Shown here: piece by piece, positions 50,774 through 59,920 of the stretch | How positions within the stretch are numbered: position 1 is the stretch's first letter | How the letters are laid out: each line of letters opens with the position of its first letter | NCBI GenBank assembly: GCA_023438065.1 | Contig: JAEXRH010000006.1 | Coordinates: 34,927 to 98,926, forward strand | Length of the DNA stretch: 64,000 nt | Source: Spirochaetota bacterium | GTDB taxonomy: Bacteria > Spirochaetota > Spirochaetia > Treponematales > Treponemataceae | Direction: 5' to 3' | The notes under the pieces: model-generated | What the model was told of the DNA's origin: nothing | Databases searched by the model: none | What the model saw: only the letters and a program-made list of their open reading frames with translations | Translations under genes and position numbers: made by a program

Positions 50774-51454
50774 TCACGCGCCGACGAGCCTCTTGAGCGC
50801 CGGGCGGTCAAGCACCCTGATCGAGCCGCGCGAGGTTTCGACGATACCTTCCGTCTCGAAGGATTTGAGCATTCGCGACACGACCTCGCGGGCGCTTCCC
50901 ACGTAGCGCGCGATCTCGTCGTGGGTCGCGCGAATCTCGCCTTCGGCCGACTTCGCCGACTCGTCGAGGAGGAAGATCGCGAGACGGGCGTCAAAGCGCA
51001 TGAACAGGATCTGCTCGACCGCCCACATGACGTCGGAGAAGCGCTCGAGCGCGTTCTTCAGGGAGAAGTTCTCAGCCCAGACGTTGCTCGCGATGATCTC
51101 GTTGAACGCGGCTATGCCGATCCTGAAGACCTCCGCGTCCTTCGTCGCGTCGATGGAAACGTCGAAGGTGATGCTGTTGAGCACGCAGGAGGCCGAGAGC
51201 ACGCAGACCTCGCCGGGCCCGAGCCGGTAGAGGGTTACCTCCCTCCCGTCCTCGGAGCGTATGAAGGTACGGAGCTCGCCCGAGCGCACGACGAGCACGC
51301 CGAGACATTCGCTGTCCGAGCTCCTGAGGCTCGTTCCCTTCGCGAAGCGGCTTTTCGAGATCGCGCGCGCGAGCCTGTCGCGCTCGGCCCCGGTGAGCCG
51401 ATCCCAGAAATCGAGACGCGATCGCACGAACGAAATTTCTTCTTCATCAACCAT
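50774..51454 (-). CDS. Crp/Fnr-family transcriptional regulator
   Basis: 226 residues. The N-terminal cyclic-nucleotide-binding-like barrel (VLVVRSGELRTFIRSEDGREVTLYRLGPGEVCVLSASCVL) is of the type lacking cAMP-specific residues. The C-terminal Crp helix-turn-helix is THDEIARYVGSAREVVSRMLKSF. The GEVCVLSASC phrase is common in regulators of redox-responsive genes. Two Cys in the barrel could sense redox state, but this is inference. It is monocistronic with a strong terminator, next to the arsR-EFR1 redox operon. Confidence 0.92.
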   Translation of the reverse strand: MVDEEEISFVRSRLDFWDRLTGAERDRLARAISKSRFAKGTSLRSSDSECLGVLVVRSGELRTFIRSEDGREVTLYRLGPGEVCVLSASCVLNSITFDVSIDATKDAEVFRIGIAAFNEIIASNVWAENFSLKNALERFSDVMWAVEQILFMRFDARLAIFLLDESAKSAEGEIRATHDEIARYVGSAREVVSRMLKSFETEGIVETSRGSIRVLDRPALKRLVGA

Positions 51455-51517
51455 CGGGCGCTCCTTGCTTCGTATCGATTGTATACCGGAGCGCCCGGGA
51501 TTGGACAGGGGTTTTTT

Positions 51518-52402
51518 CTAGGCTCGTTTCGCCGATCGGGACTTGAAGACGGTGACGGTCTTGTCGTAGTTGAGGGTCGTGATGCGGCTCATGTCGGGAC
51601 TGACGAACACGGTCGAAAGGACATGGGGCTTCTCGAAATCCTTTACCCAGGTCTTGCAGCCGTCCTTGCTCGAGTAGACGTGGAGGGTCGCCTTTCCGGC
51701 GACGTCGTTCACGAAGGCGAGGATCGCGGTGTCTCCCGAGACGCGGAGTTGCGCGATCTGCTGGAGGCGCGACATGCCCGAGCGGAGCGGAACCTTGGCG
51801 GGGTCGACGACCTTGCCGACGTTCACCCAGGTTTTCCCCGCGTCCTCGGTCTTGACCACCGACCCGGTATGGGTAAACGCGTAGCCTTTGCCCGGGGCGA
51901 CGCAGCAGACGCTGAGGAGGATGCCGTTCGACTGGTCATAGGGAATCTCGGTCCAGGTTTTGCCGAGGTCGAGGGTCTCGCCTATTTTCAGGGTCGAGGC
52001 GATCCATCCGGCCTCGCGCCCCGCGAAGGACGCGTAGCGGCACTGGCCGGGTTCCTGGCCGCCGAAATCGCCCTTTCGCCCCCAGTGCTCGCCGCCGTCG
52101 GTGGTTACGACGACGTGTCCCCGGTTCCCGCACGCGAGGAAGGTCTTTTCGTCGATCATCTCGAGCCCGAACATGCACGCCGAGCTGTTGATCCCGGTGA
52201 ACCACCCGGTTTTCATCTTCTTTCCCTCGGCGGTGTAATTCATCACGCCGCTATACCCGACCGAGCACCCGACGGTGTCGTTGTAAAATCCCGCGTTATA
52301 CGCGCCGTTTCCCGTCTTTTGGGTCAGCGTAAACTCTTCCTTCCACTGCGCGCACGACGCGAGGAGAAACGCCAGTGCGACCAACGCCACGATATGCTTC
52401 AT
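51518..52402 (-). CDS. YCF48/BNR-repeat-like lipoprotein
   Basis: 294 residues from ATG 52402 (AGGAGG upstream). The signal peptide ends in FLLASC. At least four Asp-box/BNR-like motifs are visible: TDGGEHW, LDLGKTW, EDAGKTW and KDGCKTW. These mark a beta-propeller similar to YCF48 and sialidase-like proteins. It is likely an exposed binding or assembly protein; there is no catalytic triad to suggest a glycosidase. It is followed by no terminator that I can see. Confidence 0.83.
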   Translation of the reverse strand: MKHIVALVALAFLLASCAQWKEEFTLTQKTGNGAYNAGFYNDTVGCSVGYSGVMNYTAEGKKMKTGWFTGINSSACMFGLEMIDEKTFLACGNRGHVVVTTDGGEHWGRKGDFGGQEPGQCRYASFAGREAGWIASTLKIGETLDLGKTWTEIPYDQSNGILLSVCCVAPGKGYAFTHTGSVVKTEDAGKTWVNVGKVVDPAKVPLRSGMSRLQQIAQLRVSGDTAILAFVNDVAGKATLHVYSSKDGCKTWVKDFEKPHVLSTVFVSPDMSRITTLNYDKTVTVFKSRSAKRA

Positions 52403-52548
52403 GTTTGCCTCCTGATATCCGCCCCCCCCGTCGCTCGCGCGACGGTTTACGGAATGGGGATTCCCCGGATTCTGAGCATACTCTCTCACGCGGGGTCGCC
52501 GGCGGGAAGGGCGGATTTACAGGATTTATCGGCGGATCGTCAATTTCG

Positions 52549-53469
52549 CTATCGGCCGGAAAATGCCTTCCGGTACTCGGTGGGGGAAAAGCCGTAATGG
52601 GCGCGGAAGACCCGCCCGAAATGCGTCGGGTCGTGAAAGCCTACCCGGTCCATGACGATCGCGACGTGAAGGTTGGTATCGCGAAGGAGGAGGGACGCGA
52701 TGTGGGTACGGAGCCTGTTGAGGTAGTCGATTACCGAGGTGCCCGTCGCCTTCGAGAACCGTTCCGCGAGGGTTGTCCGGTTGGTATTGAACCGGTCGGT
52801 GAGCGAATGGATCGTGATCCGCTCGGGATAATTGGCGGTCAGGTAGACGAGGACCTCGTTGACCAGTGCGTCGCCCTCGACCTGGGCGAGCGCGGGATTC
52901 ATCGCGCGCACGTGCTCGGCGTAAAAGAGCAGCTCGATGAAGTACGAGCGGGACATGCACGGCCAGGAATCGTGGTTCGTCGAGGAGATTTGATCGCCGA
53001 TTTTCGAGAAGAGATCGCGAAACCTGATCGCGTTCTGCGGCCCGAGGAGGACGGGGTGGACGTCGCCGACGGCACGCTCGTAAAAGGGCTTGAGGCAATA
53101 GAGGTCCTGGCTTTCGGTTCGCGAGAATCCGGGCTCGGGACTCGAGAGCCGCTCGAAGGAGAAACCGACGTTTATGATCTCGGGATGGAAGTATAACGCT
53201 TCCGCCCGGTAGCCGGGCGAACGGATCTCGCTTACCCGTTCTCCCGCGCGAAGGCAGAGGATCGACGGGGAGGTGAAGGGGACGCTTTTGCCTTCGCAGG
53301 TAAGGAATCCGTTCCCCTCGAAGACGCAATAGAGGCGGTACCGGCGCGAGGCGTAGAATTCGTCGCCAAAATCCGCCCGGCGATCGAGTATGAGCGGCAT
53401 GCGATAGTTGGGATAGAAATGGGCGCTTCGGGTGAACAATTTCGGCTCAAGATCCGTTTCGACGGTCAT
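52549..53469 (-). CDS. AraC-family transcriptional regulator with cupin-like sensor
   Basis: 306 residues, GGAGG upstream of the ATG. The N-terminal half is a cupin-like effector domain (YRLYCVFEGNGFLTCEGKSVPF). The C-terminal AraC DNA-binding domain has two helix-turn-helix elements: IHSLTDRFNTNRTTLAERF and VAIVMDRVGFHDPTHFGRVF, then HYGFSPTEYRKAF. Sugar-responsive regulators commonly look like this. It stands alone between the YCF48-like gene and copZ, and its target is not evident. Confidence 0.9.
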   Translation of the reverse strand: MTVETDLEPKLFTRSAHFYPNYRMPLILDRRADFGDEFYASRRYRLYCVFEGNGFLTCEGKSVPFTSPSILCLRAGERVSEIRSPGYRAEALYFHPEIINVGFSFERLSSPEPGFSRTESQDLYCLKPFYERAVGDVHPVLLGPQNAIRFRDLFSKIGDQISSTNHDSWPCMSRSYFIELLFYAEHVRAMNPALAQVEGDALVNEVLVYLTANYPERITIHSLTDRFNTNRTTLAERFSKATGTSVIDYLNRLRTHIASLLLRDTNLHVAIVMDRVGFHDPTHFGRVFRAHYGFSPTEYRKAFSGR

Positions 53470-53713
53470 TATCCCGTTCCTCCAGGGGTATCGGTCGCCC
53501 CGCGTCTCGGCGTACTCATATACGAAAGGCGGTTTTCCGCGCTCCGATACGGGAAAGTATACCAGAGTGTCTTTTTCGCGCCAAGCGCGCGGATAGTCGC
53601 CGGTCGCGAACGGGATTGCGGGTTTTTCTCCCGGCGTCTTTTTTATGTATATTAACCGTATGGGATTCGCGGGGGAACTGACCCCTCGAGGCCCTTATGG
53701 AAAGGAGACTGTA

Positions 53714-53920
53714 ATGGTCAAGAAGATAGCGATCGAGGGAATGAGCTGCGGTCACTGCGTCGCGCGCGTGGAGAAAGCCCTGAAGGGCGTGACTGGCGTT
53801 ACCGCCGTCGAGGTGAGCCTCGCGGAAAAAAGCGCGAGCGTGACCGGCGAGGGACTCGCCGATGAAGCGCTCCGCGCGGCCGTCGAGGACGCCGGCTACG
53901 AGGTAACGGGCCTCTCTTAA
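53714..53920 (+). CDS. copZ: CopZ-like heavy-metal-associated chaperone
   Basis: 68 residues, AAAGGAG before the ATG. The HMA domain is complete, with the metal-binding GMSCGHCVARVEKAL (MxCxxC). Such proteins carry Cu(I) to a P-type ATPase or repressor. No copper ATPase is in the window, so the symbol is by family. It converges on the arabinoside regulator gene. Confidence 0.9.
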   Translation: MVKKIAIEGMSCGHCVARVEKALKGVTGVTAVEVSLAEKSASVTGEGLADEALRAAVEDAGYEVTGLS

Positions 53921-53926
53921 AAATCA

Positions 53927-53959
53927 TTCCGGGCGGGATCGAGCGGTTCCCGCCCGGGG
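53927..53959 (-). terminator. Possible terminator between copZ and the convergent regulator
   Basis: CCGGGCGGG (53929-53937) pairs with CCCGCCCGG (53949-53957). On the minus strand AATGATTTTT follows, giving an imperfect U-run for the regulator gene. Confidence 0.5.
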
Positions 53960-53990
53960 GCGGGCGGGTCCCTCCCGTGCCGAAGCGTCG

Positions 53991-54911
53991 CTAGAAGAAA
54001 AGCCTGAGCACGATATCCCTGTCGTAATTCCCGAACCCCTTCCCGAATATGTTGATCCCCCCGAGGTTCCGCGCGGTATCCTTGACGCCGATCCTGACCC
54101 TGATCGAGTGATGGTCGTAGAGGCCGAGGTCGTCGAGCCTCACGTCCGAGATCTTCACCCCGTCGACGAACGATCCCTCGTCCGTCACGCTCCACTGCTT
54201 GAGGAGCCCGTATTGCGAGCCCTCGAGTTTCCACCAGGGCGGGGTGAGCTTTCCCCGCTTGTCCCCGAAATCCCCCGGCGAGGTCCAAAAACCGATCTCG
54301 ACGTCGTTGATCCAGACGGTGATATCCGAAAGGAGCTCGGGATTCGTGCCGGGCGTTTCCGAGGAGAGTTCCGCCAGGAGCTCGAGCTTGGCGGGCTTCG
54401 TTCCCTGATAGAGGCCGTTGTTCGGGAATTTATACTCGACGTAGCCTTTCTCGAACCACAGGAGTCCCGCCTTCATCCGGTTCGGGTTGAGAAACTCGTC
54501 GGGAACGTCCAAAAAGCCGATGATCGATTCCGTCGAGCACATCCCGCACGGCGCCGAAACCTCGTATCCGGTAAAGAGCCCGATCGGCATCTCGACCTCG
54601 ATGACGTTGTTCTCGTCCTTCTTCGACTTCGGGAACTGGAGCACGATCTCCTGATAGAGGCCATGGCAGATTTTCTGGTTCCCCTTTTTCGCCTTGACGG
54701 TCTCCGTCCGGATCAGTTGCGCCTTCTCGAGGATCTGCACGTTGATCGCCACGGTCGATTGGGGAAGGTCCAGGATTCGCGCGAGGTCGTTGACGTTGAG
54801 GCTCTCGTCCCTCAGGCATTGCAGGATCTTGATCCTCAATTCCGAGCAGATCCCCTTGAGTACGCGGCTATCCTCGTTACTCGTTATGACGAGTATGTTC
54901 TGGTTTCCCAT
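53991..54911 (-). CDS. ArsR-type HTH regulator with large C-terminal domain, probable arabinoside-locus regulator
   Basis: 306 residues from ATG 54911 (AAGGAG upstream). The first 90 residues are an ArsR-like winged helix (ELRIKILQCLRDESLNVNDLARILDLPQSTVAINVQILEK). The remaining 215 form a beta-rich domain (PPWWKLEGSQYGLLKQW; ITVWINDVEIGFWTSPGDFG; LDDLGLYDHHSIRVRIGV). It resembles the COG4189-type regulators found beside sugar transporters and GH51 genes. By position it should control the divergent ABC importer-abfA operon, with an AT-rich palindrome between them as likely operator. Confidence 0.82.
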   Translation of the reverse strand: MGNQNILVITSNEDSRVLKGICSELRIKILQCLRDESLNVNDLARILDLPQSTVAINVQILEKAQLIRTETVKAKKGNQKICHGLYQEIVLQFPKSKKDENNVIEVEMPIGLFTGYEVSAPCGMCSTESIIGFLDVPDEFLNPNRMKAGLLWFEKGYVEYKFPNNGLYQGTKPAKLELLAELSSETPGTNPELLSDITVWINDVEIGFWTSPGDFGDKRGKLTPPWWKLEGSQYGLLKQWSVTDEGSFVDGVKISDVRLDDLGLYDHHSIRVRIGVKDTARNLGGINIFGKGFGNYDRDIVLRLFF

Positions 54912-55029
54912 TAATGGCTCCTTAAAAATGTATATCATAAATTCTGATTTATTAAAAGGAATATTTGTTGCTTTCAGCAAAAAATACCGTAATTTGGGGA
55001 TCAAGGCAACAAATTGTCTGGTTATTTAG

Positions 55030-55046
55030 TATCATAAAATATGATA
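55030..55046. promoter_or_regulatory. Probable operator of the arabinoside locus
   Basis: TATCATAAAATATGATA, with 7-bp perfect arms around AAA. It lies 14 bp upstream of the importer -35 box. A related half-site, ATATCATAAA, occurs near 54931-54940 on the regulator side. Confidence 0.65.
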
Positions 55047-55059
55047 TATAACAAAAAAA

Positions 55060-55088
55060 TTGACAACAAAAAAAACCCGATATAGACT
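55060..55088 (+). promoter_or_regulatory. Candidate promoter of the sugar importer-abfA operon
   Basis: TTGACA (55060-55065) and TAGACT (55083-55088), 17-bp spacing (TATAGA at 15 bp is the alternative). The leader is about 105 nt. The 54912-55200 gap is markedly AT-rich compared with the genome. Confidence 0.55.
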
Positions 55089-55200
55089 GACGCTCTGAGA
55101 TTGGAAAGGATGCTCTTCCGACCCTGTGTAAACCGCCCTTTTCCGTGAGCTCTCTTTCCTCGCCGGAACGACGGGGAAACGATTCAAATTGGAGGTATCT

Positions 55201-56487
55201 ATGAACCTGAGAAAAGGGATCGTCGGGATTGCCTGCATCCTCGCGATCGCGGCGGTTTTGGTTTCTTGCGGCGGCAAGAAAGCGGACAACGGCAAGGTGA
55301 CCATCAACTTCTGGCACCTCGACAGCAATGACATGCACTATCCCGAGTGGGAGAAGATCGCCGCGAAATTCATGGAGACGCACCCGAACGTCGACATCAA
55401 GATCACCGTCCTCGAGAACGAGGCGTACAAGAGCAAGCTCGCGACGGTCATGCAGTCCGGAAATCCCCCCGACATCTTCAGGAGCTGGGGCGGCGGCGTC
55501 ATGAACTCCTTCGCCGAGTCGGGCCTTCTCAAGGACATCACGAAGGAATACAAGGGCAACTGGGACAGCAAGATCGGCGAGGGCGCGGTCGGCGTCTACA
55601 GCTATAAGGGAAAGATCTACGGCCTTCCGTACACGATGGGCGGCGTCGGGATCTGGTACAACAAGGACCTTCTCGCGAAGGTCGGCTACGCGAACCCGCC
55701 CGAGACCTGGGGCGCCTTCATCGACTGCGTGAAGAAGCTCAAGGCCGCGGGGATAACCCCGATCGCGCTCGGCGAGGGCGACAAATGGCCCGGACACTTC
55801 TGGTGGGTGTACCTCGCGGTGCGCCTCGGCGGGAAGGAAGCCTTCGACAAGGCGACCATCGGCAACGGGTCCTTTAACGACGAGCCCTTCGTCAAGGCCG
55901 GCGAGCTTCTCAAGGAGCTCATCGATCTCCAGCCCTTCCAGGAGGGCTACCTCGCCGCGACCTACGGCGGCGACCAGGCCGCGCTCATGGGCAACGGCAA
56001 GGCGGCGATGGAACTCATGGGCCAGTGGGCTCCCGCGGTCGAGATCGGCTCTTCCGAGAACAAGAAGGGCATCGGCGACAAGCTCGGTTTCATGCCGTTC
56101 CCCGCGGTCGAGGGCGGCAAGGGCAAGCTCACCGACCTCATGGGCGGCGGCGACGGTCTCGTGATCGGGAAGAACGCCCCGAAAGAGGCGATCGAGTTCC
56201 TCAAGTTCATCACCAATATCGAGACCCAGAAATTCCTCACGACCGGCCCGCTCGGCATCGTCCCGACGGCGATCGGCGCGGAGACCGCGCTCACGGACCC
56301 GAACCTCATCGCGATCAACAAGGCCGTCAGCGCCGCGAGCTATTTCCAGCTCTACTACGACCAGTACCTCCCCCCGGCGACGGGCGAGGTCGTGAAGGAC
56401 GCGACCCAGGCGCTCTTCGCGGGCACCATGGGACCGAAGGAAGTCGCGGCGGCGATCGCCGAGTCGTACAAGTCGGAAAAAAAGTAA
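55201..56487 (+). CDS. Sugar ABC transporter substrate-binding lipoprotein
   Basis: 428 residues, GGAGG before the ATG. The signal peptide ends in AVLVSC. It is a family-1 solute-binding protein: VTINFWHLDSNDMHYPEWEKIAAKF at the start, and PPDIFRSWGGGVMNSFAESGLLKDIT and YGLPYTMGGVGIWYNKDLLAKVGY further on. It should bind an oligosaccharide; the arabinofuranosidase at the end of the operon points to arabino-oligosaccharides. A strong hairpin follows the stop codon. Confidence 0.95.
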   Translation: MNLRKGIVGIACILAIAAVLVSCGGKKADNGKVTINFWHLDSNDMHYPEWEKIAAKFMETHPNVDIKITVLENEAYKSKLATVMQSGNPPDIFRSWGGGVMNSFAESGLLKDITKEYKGNWDSKIGEGAVGVYSYKGKIYGLPYTMGGVGIWYNKDLLAKVGYANPPETWGAFIDCVKKLKAAGITPIALGEGDKWPGHFWWVYLAVRLGGKEAFDKATIGNGSFNDEPFVKAGELLKELIDLQPFQEGYLAATYGGDQAALMGNGKAAMELMGQWAPAVEIGSSENKKGIGDKLGFMPFPAVEGGKGKLTDLMGGGDGLVIGKNAPKEAIEFLKFITNIETQKFLTTGPLGIVPTAIGAETALTDPNLIAINKAVSAASYFQLYYDQYLPPATGEVVKDATQALFAGTMGPKEVAAAIAESYKSEKK

Positions 56488-56496
56488 ACTGATCTC

Positions 56497-56526
56497 GGGC
56501 GGCGGGATCTCTCCTCCCCGCCGCCC
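56497..56526 (+). other. Intercistronic hairpin between sugar-binding protein and permease
   Basis: Perfect 10-bp arms GGGCGGCGGG and CCCGCCGCCC with a 10-nt loop and no T-run. It probably stabilises the upstream message, so that binding protein exceeds permease. Confidence 0.75.
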
Positions 56527-56540
56527 TCAAGGAGCGCACG

Positions 56541-57479
56541 ATGGACGTAATGGGTCCCCCGGTCACCACGAGGAATAAGGCAACAGCGACTCTATCGCGC
56601 GCGAGGAATCGCGAGACGGCGCTCTTCTGGGCGCTCTTGCTTCCCGCCTTTCTCCTCGTGACCCTTTTCATCATCTATCCCGTCATCAACACGGTTTTCT
56701 ATTCCTTTTACGACTGGAACGGGTTCGGCCCGCTCGAGGATTTCGTCGGTCTCAAGAACCTGGAGCGGCTTCTGGGCGATCGCCTTTTCTGGAACGCGCT
56801 CAGGAACAACGGAATCGTCATCCTCTTTTCCGTCGGCGTGCAGCTGCCGATCGCCTTCATGCTCGCCATACTCGTGAGCCGGAACGCGAGCAAGCCCACC
56901 ATCTTCTTCCGTACGGTCTTTTTCCTCCCGTACATCCTCTCGGAAATCATCACGGGCGTCATCTGGCGCTTCATATACCATCCGCAGTTCGGGCTCCTTC
57001 AGGAACTCTTCGCGAAAATCGCGCCCGACTATTCCTACACTGGCTATCTCGCCGACCCGAAGACGGTCTTCGGGGCGATCCTCTTCGTCATCTTCTGGAA
57101 GTACTTCGGCTTCCACATGATCCTCTACGTCGCGGGGCTTCAGGGAATACCGCGCGAGTATTACGAGGCGGCGCTCATCGACGGGGCGAACCCGGTTCAG
57201 GCGTTCGTCTACGTCACGCTCCCGTTCATGAAGGCCGCGATCCAGATGTCTCTCTTCTTCTGCATAGTCGGCTCGCTCCAGGTGTTCGACGTGATATGGT
57301 CGATGGGGCAGGGCGGTCCCGTCCACGCCGCGGAGACCGCGGTCGTCTATCTCTACAAATTCGGGATCAAGTCCTCGAAGATGGGATTCGGCAGCATGGT
57401 CGCCATCGTCATCTTCGTCATATGCCTCGCGTTCAACGTGGTCTATCAGCGCGCGATCAACAAGGAGGACAACCGATGA
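56541..57479 (+). CDS. Sugar ABC transporter permease (MalF-like)
   Basis: 312 residues; AAGGAG before the ATG. Six membrane segments, and the EAA-type loop YYEAALIDGANPVQAFVYVTLP (about residues 208-230) that docks on the ATPase. It starts 53 nt after the binding-protein stop. No ATPase is encoded in the operon, so a shared MsmK-type ATPase elsewhere must energise it. Confidence 0.95.
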   Translation: MDVMGPPVTTRNKATATLSRARNRETALFWALLLPAFLLVTLFIIYPVINTVFYSFYDWNGFGPLEDFVGLKNLERLLGDRLFWNALRNNGIVILFSVGVQLPIAFMLAILVSRNASKPTIFFRTVFFLPYILSEIITGVIWRFIYHPQFGLLQELFAKIAPDYSYTGYLADPKTVFGAILFVIFWKYFGFHMILYVAGLQGIPREYYEAALIDGANPVQAFVYVTLPFMKAAIQMSLFFCIVGSLQVFDVIWSMGQGGPVHAAETAVVYLYKFGIKSSKMGFGSMVAIVIFVICLAFNVVYQRAINKEDNR

Positions 57480-58327
57480 CGACGCTCATGCGAAGCGCGC
57501 GAAAGGCGATGCGGTTTTCCGTGATCGCGAGGTACGCGGTACTCTCGCTTTTCGGCCTCATAATCCTCGCGCCGATCTACCTCGCCGTGATCGGCGGCTT
57601 CAAAACGATCGGCCAGCTCAACGCCGACCCGGTCGGGTGGCCCGATCCGTTCCAGGCGGTGAACTATCTCAACATCTTCGTCAAGAGCAATTTCTTCCGG
57701 TACTTTTTCAACTCGACGGTCATCATGGTCCTCACGGTCGCGATCGACGTGGCGGCCTCGGCGTTGGCGGGCTTCGCGCTGAGCCGTTTCCGCGCGCGGG
57801 CGCGGGGCGTCATGTACCAGTATTTCCTTCTCGGGCTCCTTTTCCCGATGACCCTCGCGATCCTCCCGCTCTATATCCAGCTTCGCGCCTTCGGTCTCCT
57901 CGACACCTTCGTCGGGGTGATCCTCCCGCAGACGGCGTTTCTCCTCCCGTTCCACATCCTCATATTCCGGGGCTTCATCAAGGAGATCCCGAACGAGCTC
58001 GAGGACGCGGTGCGGATCGACGGGTGCGGCAAGATGGGTTTTTTCCTTCACGTCGTGGTGCCGCTCTCGCGCCCCGCGATCGCCACCGTCGCCGTTCTCG
58101 CGATGGTCGCGAGCTGGAACAACTTCTTCCTCCCCTTGATCGTGCTCAACGACAAGGATAAGTTTACCTTGCCGATGGGAAGCATGGACTTCGTCGGGCA
58201 GTATTCCGCCGACTGGAACGTGATCCTCGCGTTCTTCGTCGTCAGCATGGTGCCCGCGATCGCGTTCTATCTCTATGCCCAGCGTCACATCATCTCGGGG
58301 CTCTCCGCGGGCGCGGTAAAGGGCTAG
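57476..58327 (+). CDS. Sugar ABC transporter permease (MalG-like)
   Basis: 283 residues, ATGA overlap with the upstream permease and AAGGAGG in front. It has six membrane segments and the EAA loop ELEDAVRIDGCGKMGFFLHVVVP. NNFFLPLIVLNDKDKFTLPMG near the end is typical of MalG-type subunits. It completes the heterodimeric channel for the sugar importer. Confidence 0.95.
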   Translation: MTTLMRSARKAMRFSVIARYAVLSLFGLIILAPIYLAVIGGFKTIGQLNADPVGWPDPFQAVNYLNIFVKSNFFRYFFNSTVIMVLTVAIDVAASALAGFALSRFRARARGVMYQYFLLGLLFPMTLAILPLYIQLRAFGLLDTFVGVILPQTAFLLPFHILIFRGFIKEIPNELEDAVRIDGCGKMGFFLHVVVPLSRPAIATVAVLAMVASWNNFFLPLIVLNDKDKFTLPMGSMDFVGQYSADWNVILAFFVVSMVPAIAFYLYAQRHIISGLSAGAVKG

Positions 58328-58348
58328 TCTACTATACTGAAGGATCTT

Positions 58349-59875
58349 ATGGGTGAACAAAACGCAAAAATCAGGGTCGACGGCGAGCTCGTCTCGGGCA
58401 CCGTCGACAATCGAATGTTCGGCTCGTTCGTCGAGCATCTCGGCCGCGCGATCTACGGCGGCGTCTACGAGCCGGGGCACGCGTCGGCCGACGAGTCCGG
58501 CTTCCGCAAGGACGTGCTCAATCTCGTGCGCGAGCTCAAGGTCCCGATCATCCGCTATCCCGGCGGAAACTACGTGTCCGCCTACAAGTGGGAAGACTCG
58601 GTAGGACCCGTCGGAACGAGGCCGCGTCGCATGGACCTCGCCTGGAAGGCGGTCGAGCCCAACACGATCGGCCTCGACGAGTTTTACCGCTGGGCGAAAA
58701 AGGCCGGAAGCGAGGTGATGATGGCGCTCAATCTCGGCACGCGCGGGATCGAGGACGCGCGGAATTTCGTCGAGTACTGCAACCACCCGGGCGGGCTTTA
58801 CTGGAGCGACCTTCGCCGCTCGCACGGGCGCGAGGAGCCCTATAACTTCAGGGTATGGTGCCTGGGGAACGAGATGGACGGTCCCTGGCAGATCGGCTGC
58901 AAGACCGCCGACGAATACGGCAAGCTCGCGCTCGAGGTGGCGAAGGCCCTGAAGCTTTTCGACCCGACCCTCGAGCTCGTCGTCTGCGGGAGCTCCGGCC
59001 CCGGCATGCCGACCTTCCCCCAGTGGGAGGCGACGGTGCTCGAGTACTGCTATGAGCACGTCGATTACATCTCGCTCCATACCTACGCGCGAAAGGAAGG
59101 GGACGACCTTCCCTCGTTCCTCGCCGAGTCGGTGAAGTTCGAGAATTTCATCAAGACGGTCGAGAGCACCGTCCAGTTCGTCAAGGCGAAAAAGCGGAGC
59201 CGGAAGGACGTGAAGATCTCGGTCGACGAGTGGAACGTCTGGTATCACTCGATCGGGAAGGAAACGGACGACGATCTCTGGCAGGTCGGGCGCCGGCTCC
59301 TCGAGGACGCGTACACCGTCGAGGACGCGCTCGTCGTCGGTCTATTCCTTATCGTGCTTCTCCGCCACGCCGCGACCGTCCGCATGGCCTGCCTCGCGCA
59401 GCTCGTGAACACGATCGCGCCGATACTCGCGGACCCTGACTGCCCCGCCTGGAAGCAGACGATCTTCTATCCCTTCCTTCACTGCTCGCTCTACGCGCGG
59501 GGCGAGGTGCTCGATACCCGCGTCGAGTCCCCGGGATACGATACGCCCGCGTACGGCTTCGTCCCGTACCTCGACGGCGTCGCGGTCGCGCGGCCCGACG
59601 AGCGCGAGATCGCCTTCTTCACCGTGAACCGCCACTCGAGCGATACCGTTCGCGCCCGGGCGAGGTTCCCGGGCTTCTCCGGATTGTCGGTCATCGAGCA
59701 TATCGTGCTTTCCGACCGCGACCCGCTCGCGGTCAACGCGAAGGCGCGGCCCGACCGGGTCGCCCCGGGGAAGGAGACCAAGACCGCGATCGAGGGCGAC
59801 GAACTTCGCGCGAGTCTGTCCCCGCTTTCCTGGAACGTGATCAGGCTTTCGTACCGGGAGCGGGCGAACGCGTAA
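58349..59875 (+). CDS. abfA: Alpha-L-arabinofuranosidase, GH51
   Basis: 508 residues, GAAGGAT before the ATG. There is no signal peptide, so it is cytoplasmic. The acid/base Glu is in VWCLGNEMDGPWQIG and the nucleophile Glu in VDEWNVWYHS, the standard GH51 pair; RYPGGNYVSAYKWEDSVGP near residue 70 is also diagnostic. It removes terminal alpha-L-arabinofuranosyl units from oligosaccharides imported by the upstream ABC system. It is the last gene of the operon; no arabinose isomerase or kinase is in the window. Confidence 0.96.
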   Translation: MGEQNAKIRVDGELVSGTVDNRMFGSFVEHLGRAIYGGVYEPGHASADESGFRKDVLNLVRELKVPIIRYPGGNYVSAYKWEDSVGPVGTRPRRMDLAWKAVEPNTIGLDEFYRWAKKAGSEVMMALNLGTRGIEDARNFVEYCNHPGGLYWSDLRRSHGREEPYNFRVWCLGNEMDGPWQIGCKTADEYGKLALEVAKALKLFDPTLELVVCGSSGPGMPTFPQWEATVLEYCYEHVDYISLHTYARKEGDDLPSFLAESVKFENFIKTVESTVQFVKAKKRSRKDVKISVDEWNVWYHSIGKETDDDLWQVGRRLLEDAYTVEDALVVGLFLIVLLRHAATVRMACLAQLVNTIAPILADPDCPAWKQTIFYPFLHCSLYARGEVLDTRVESPGYDTPAYGFVPYLDGVAVARPDEREIAFFTVNRHSSDTVRARARFPGFSGLSVIEHIVLSDRDPLAVNAKARPDRVAPGKETKTAIEGDELRASLSPLSWNVIRLSYRERANA

Positions 59876-59920
59876 GCGTTTCTCTCTCCCGTTTCCTCCG
59901 CCGCGCCCAAGGCGACGTTC

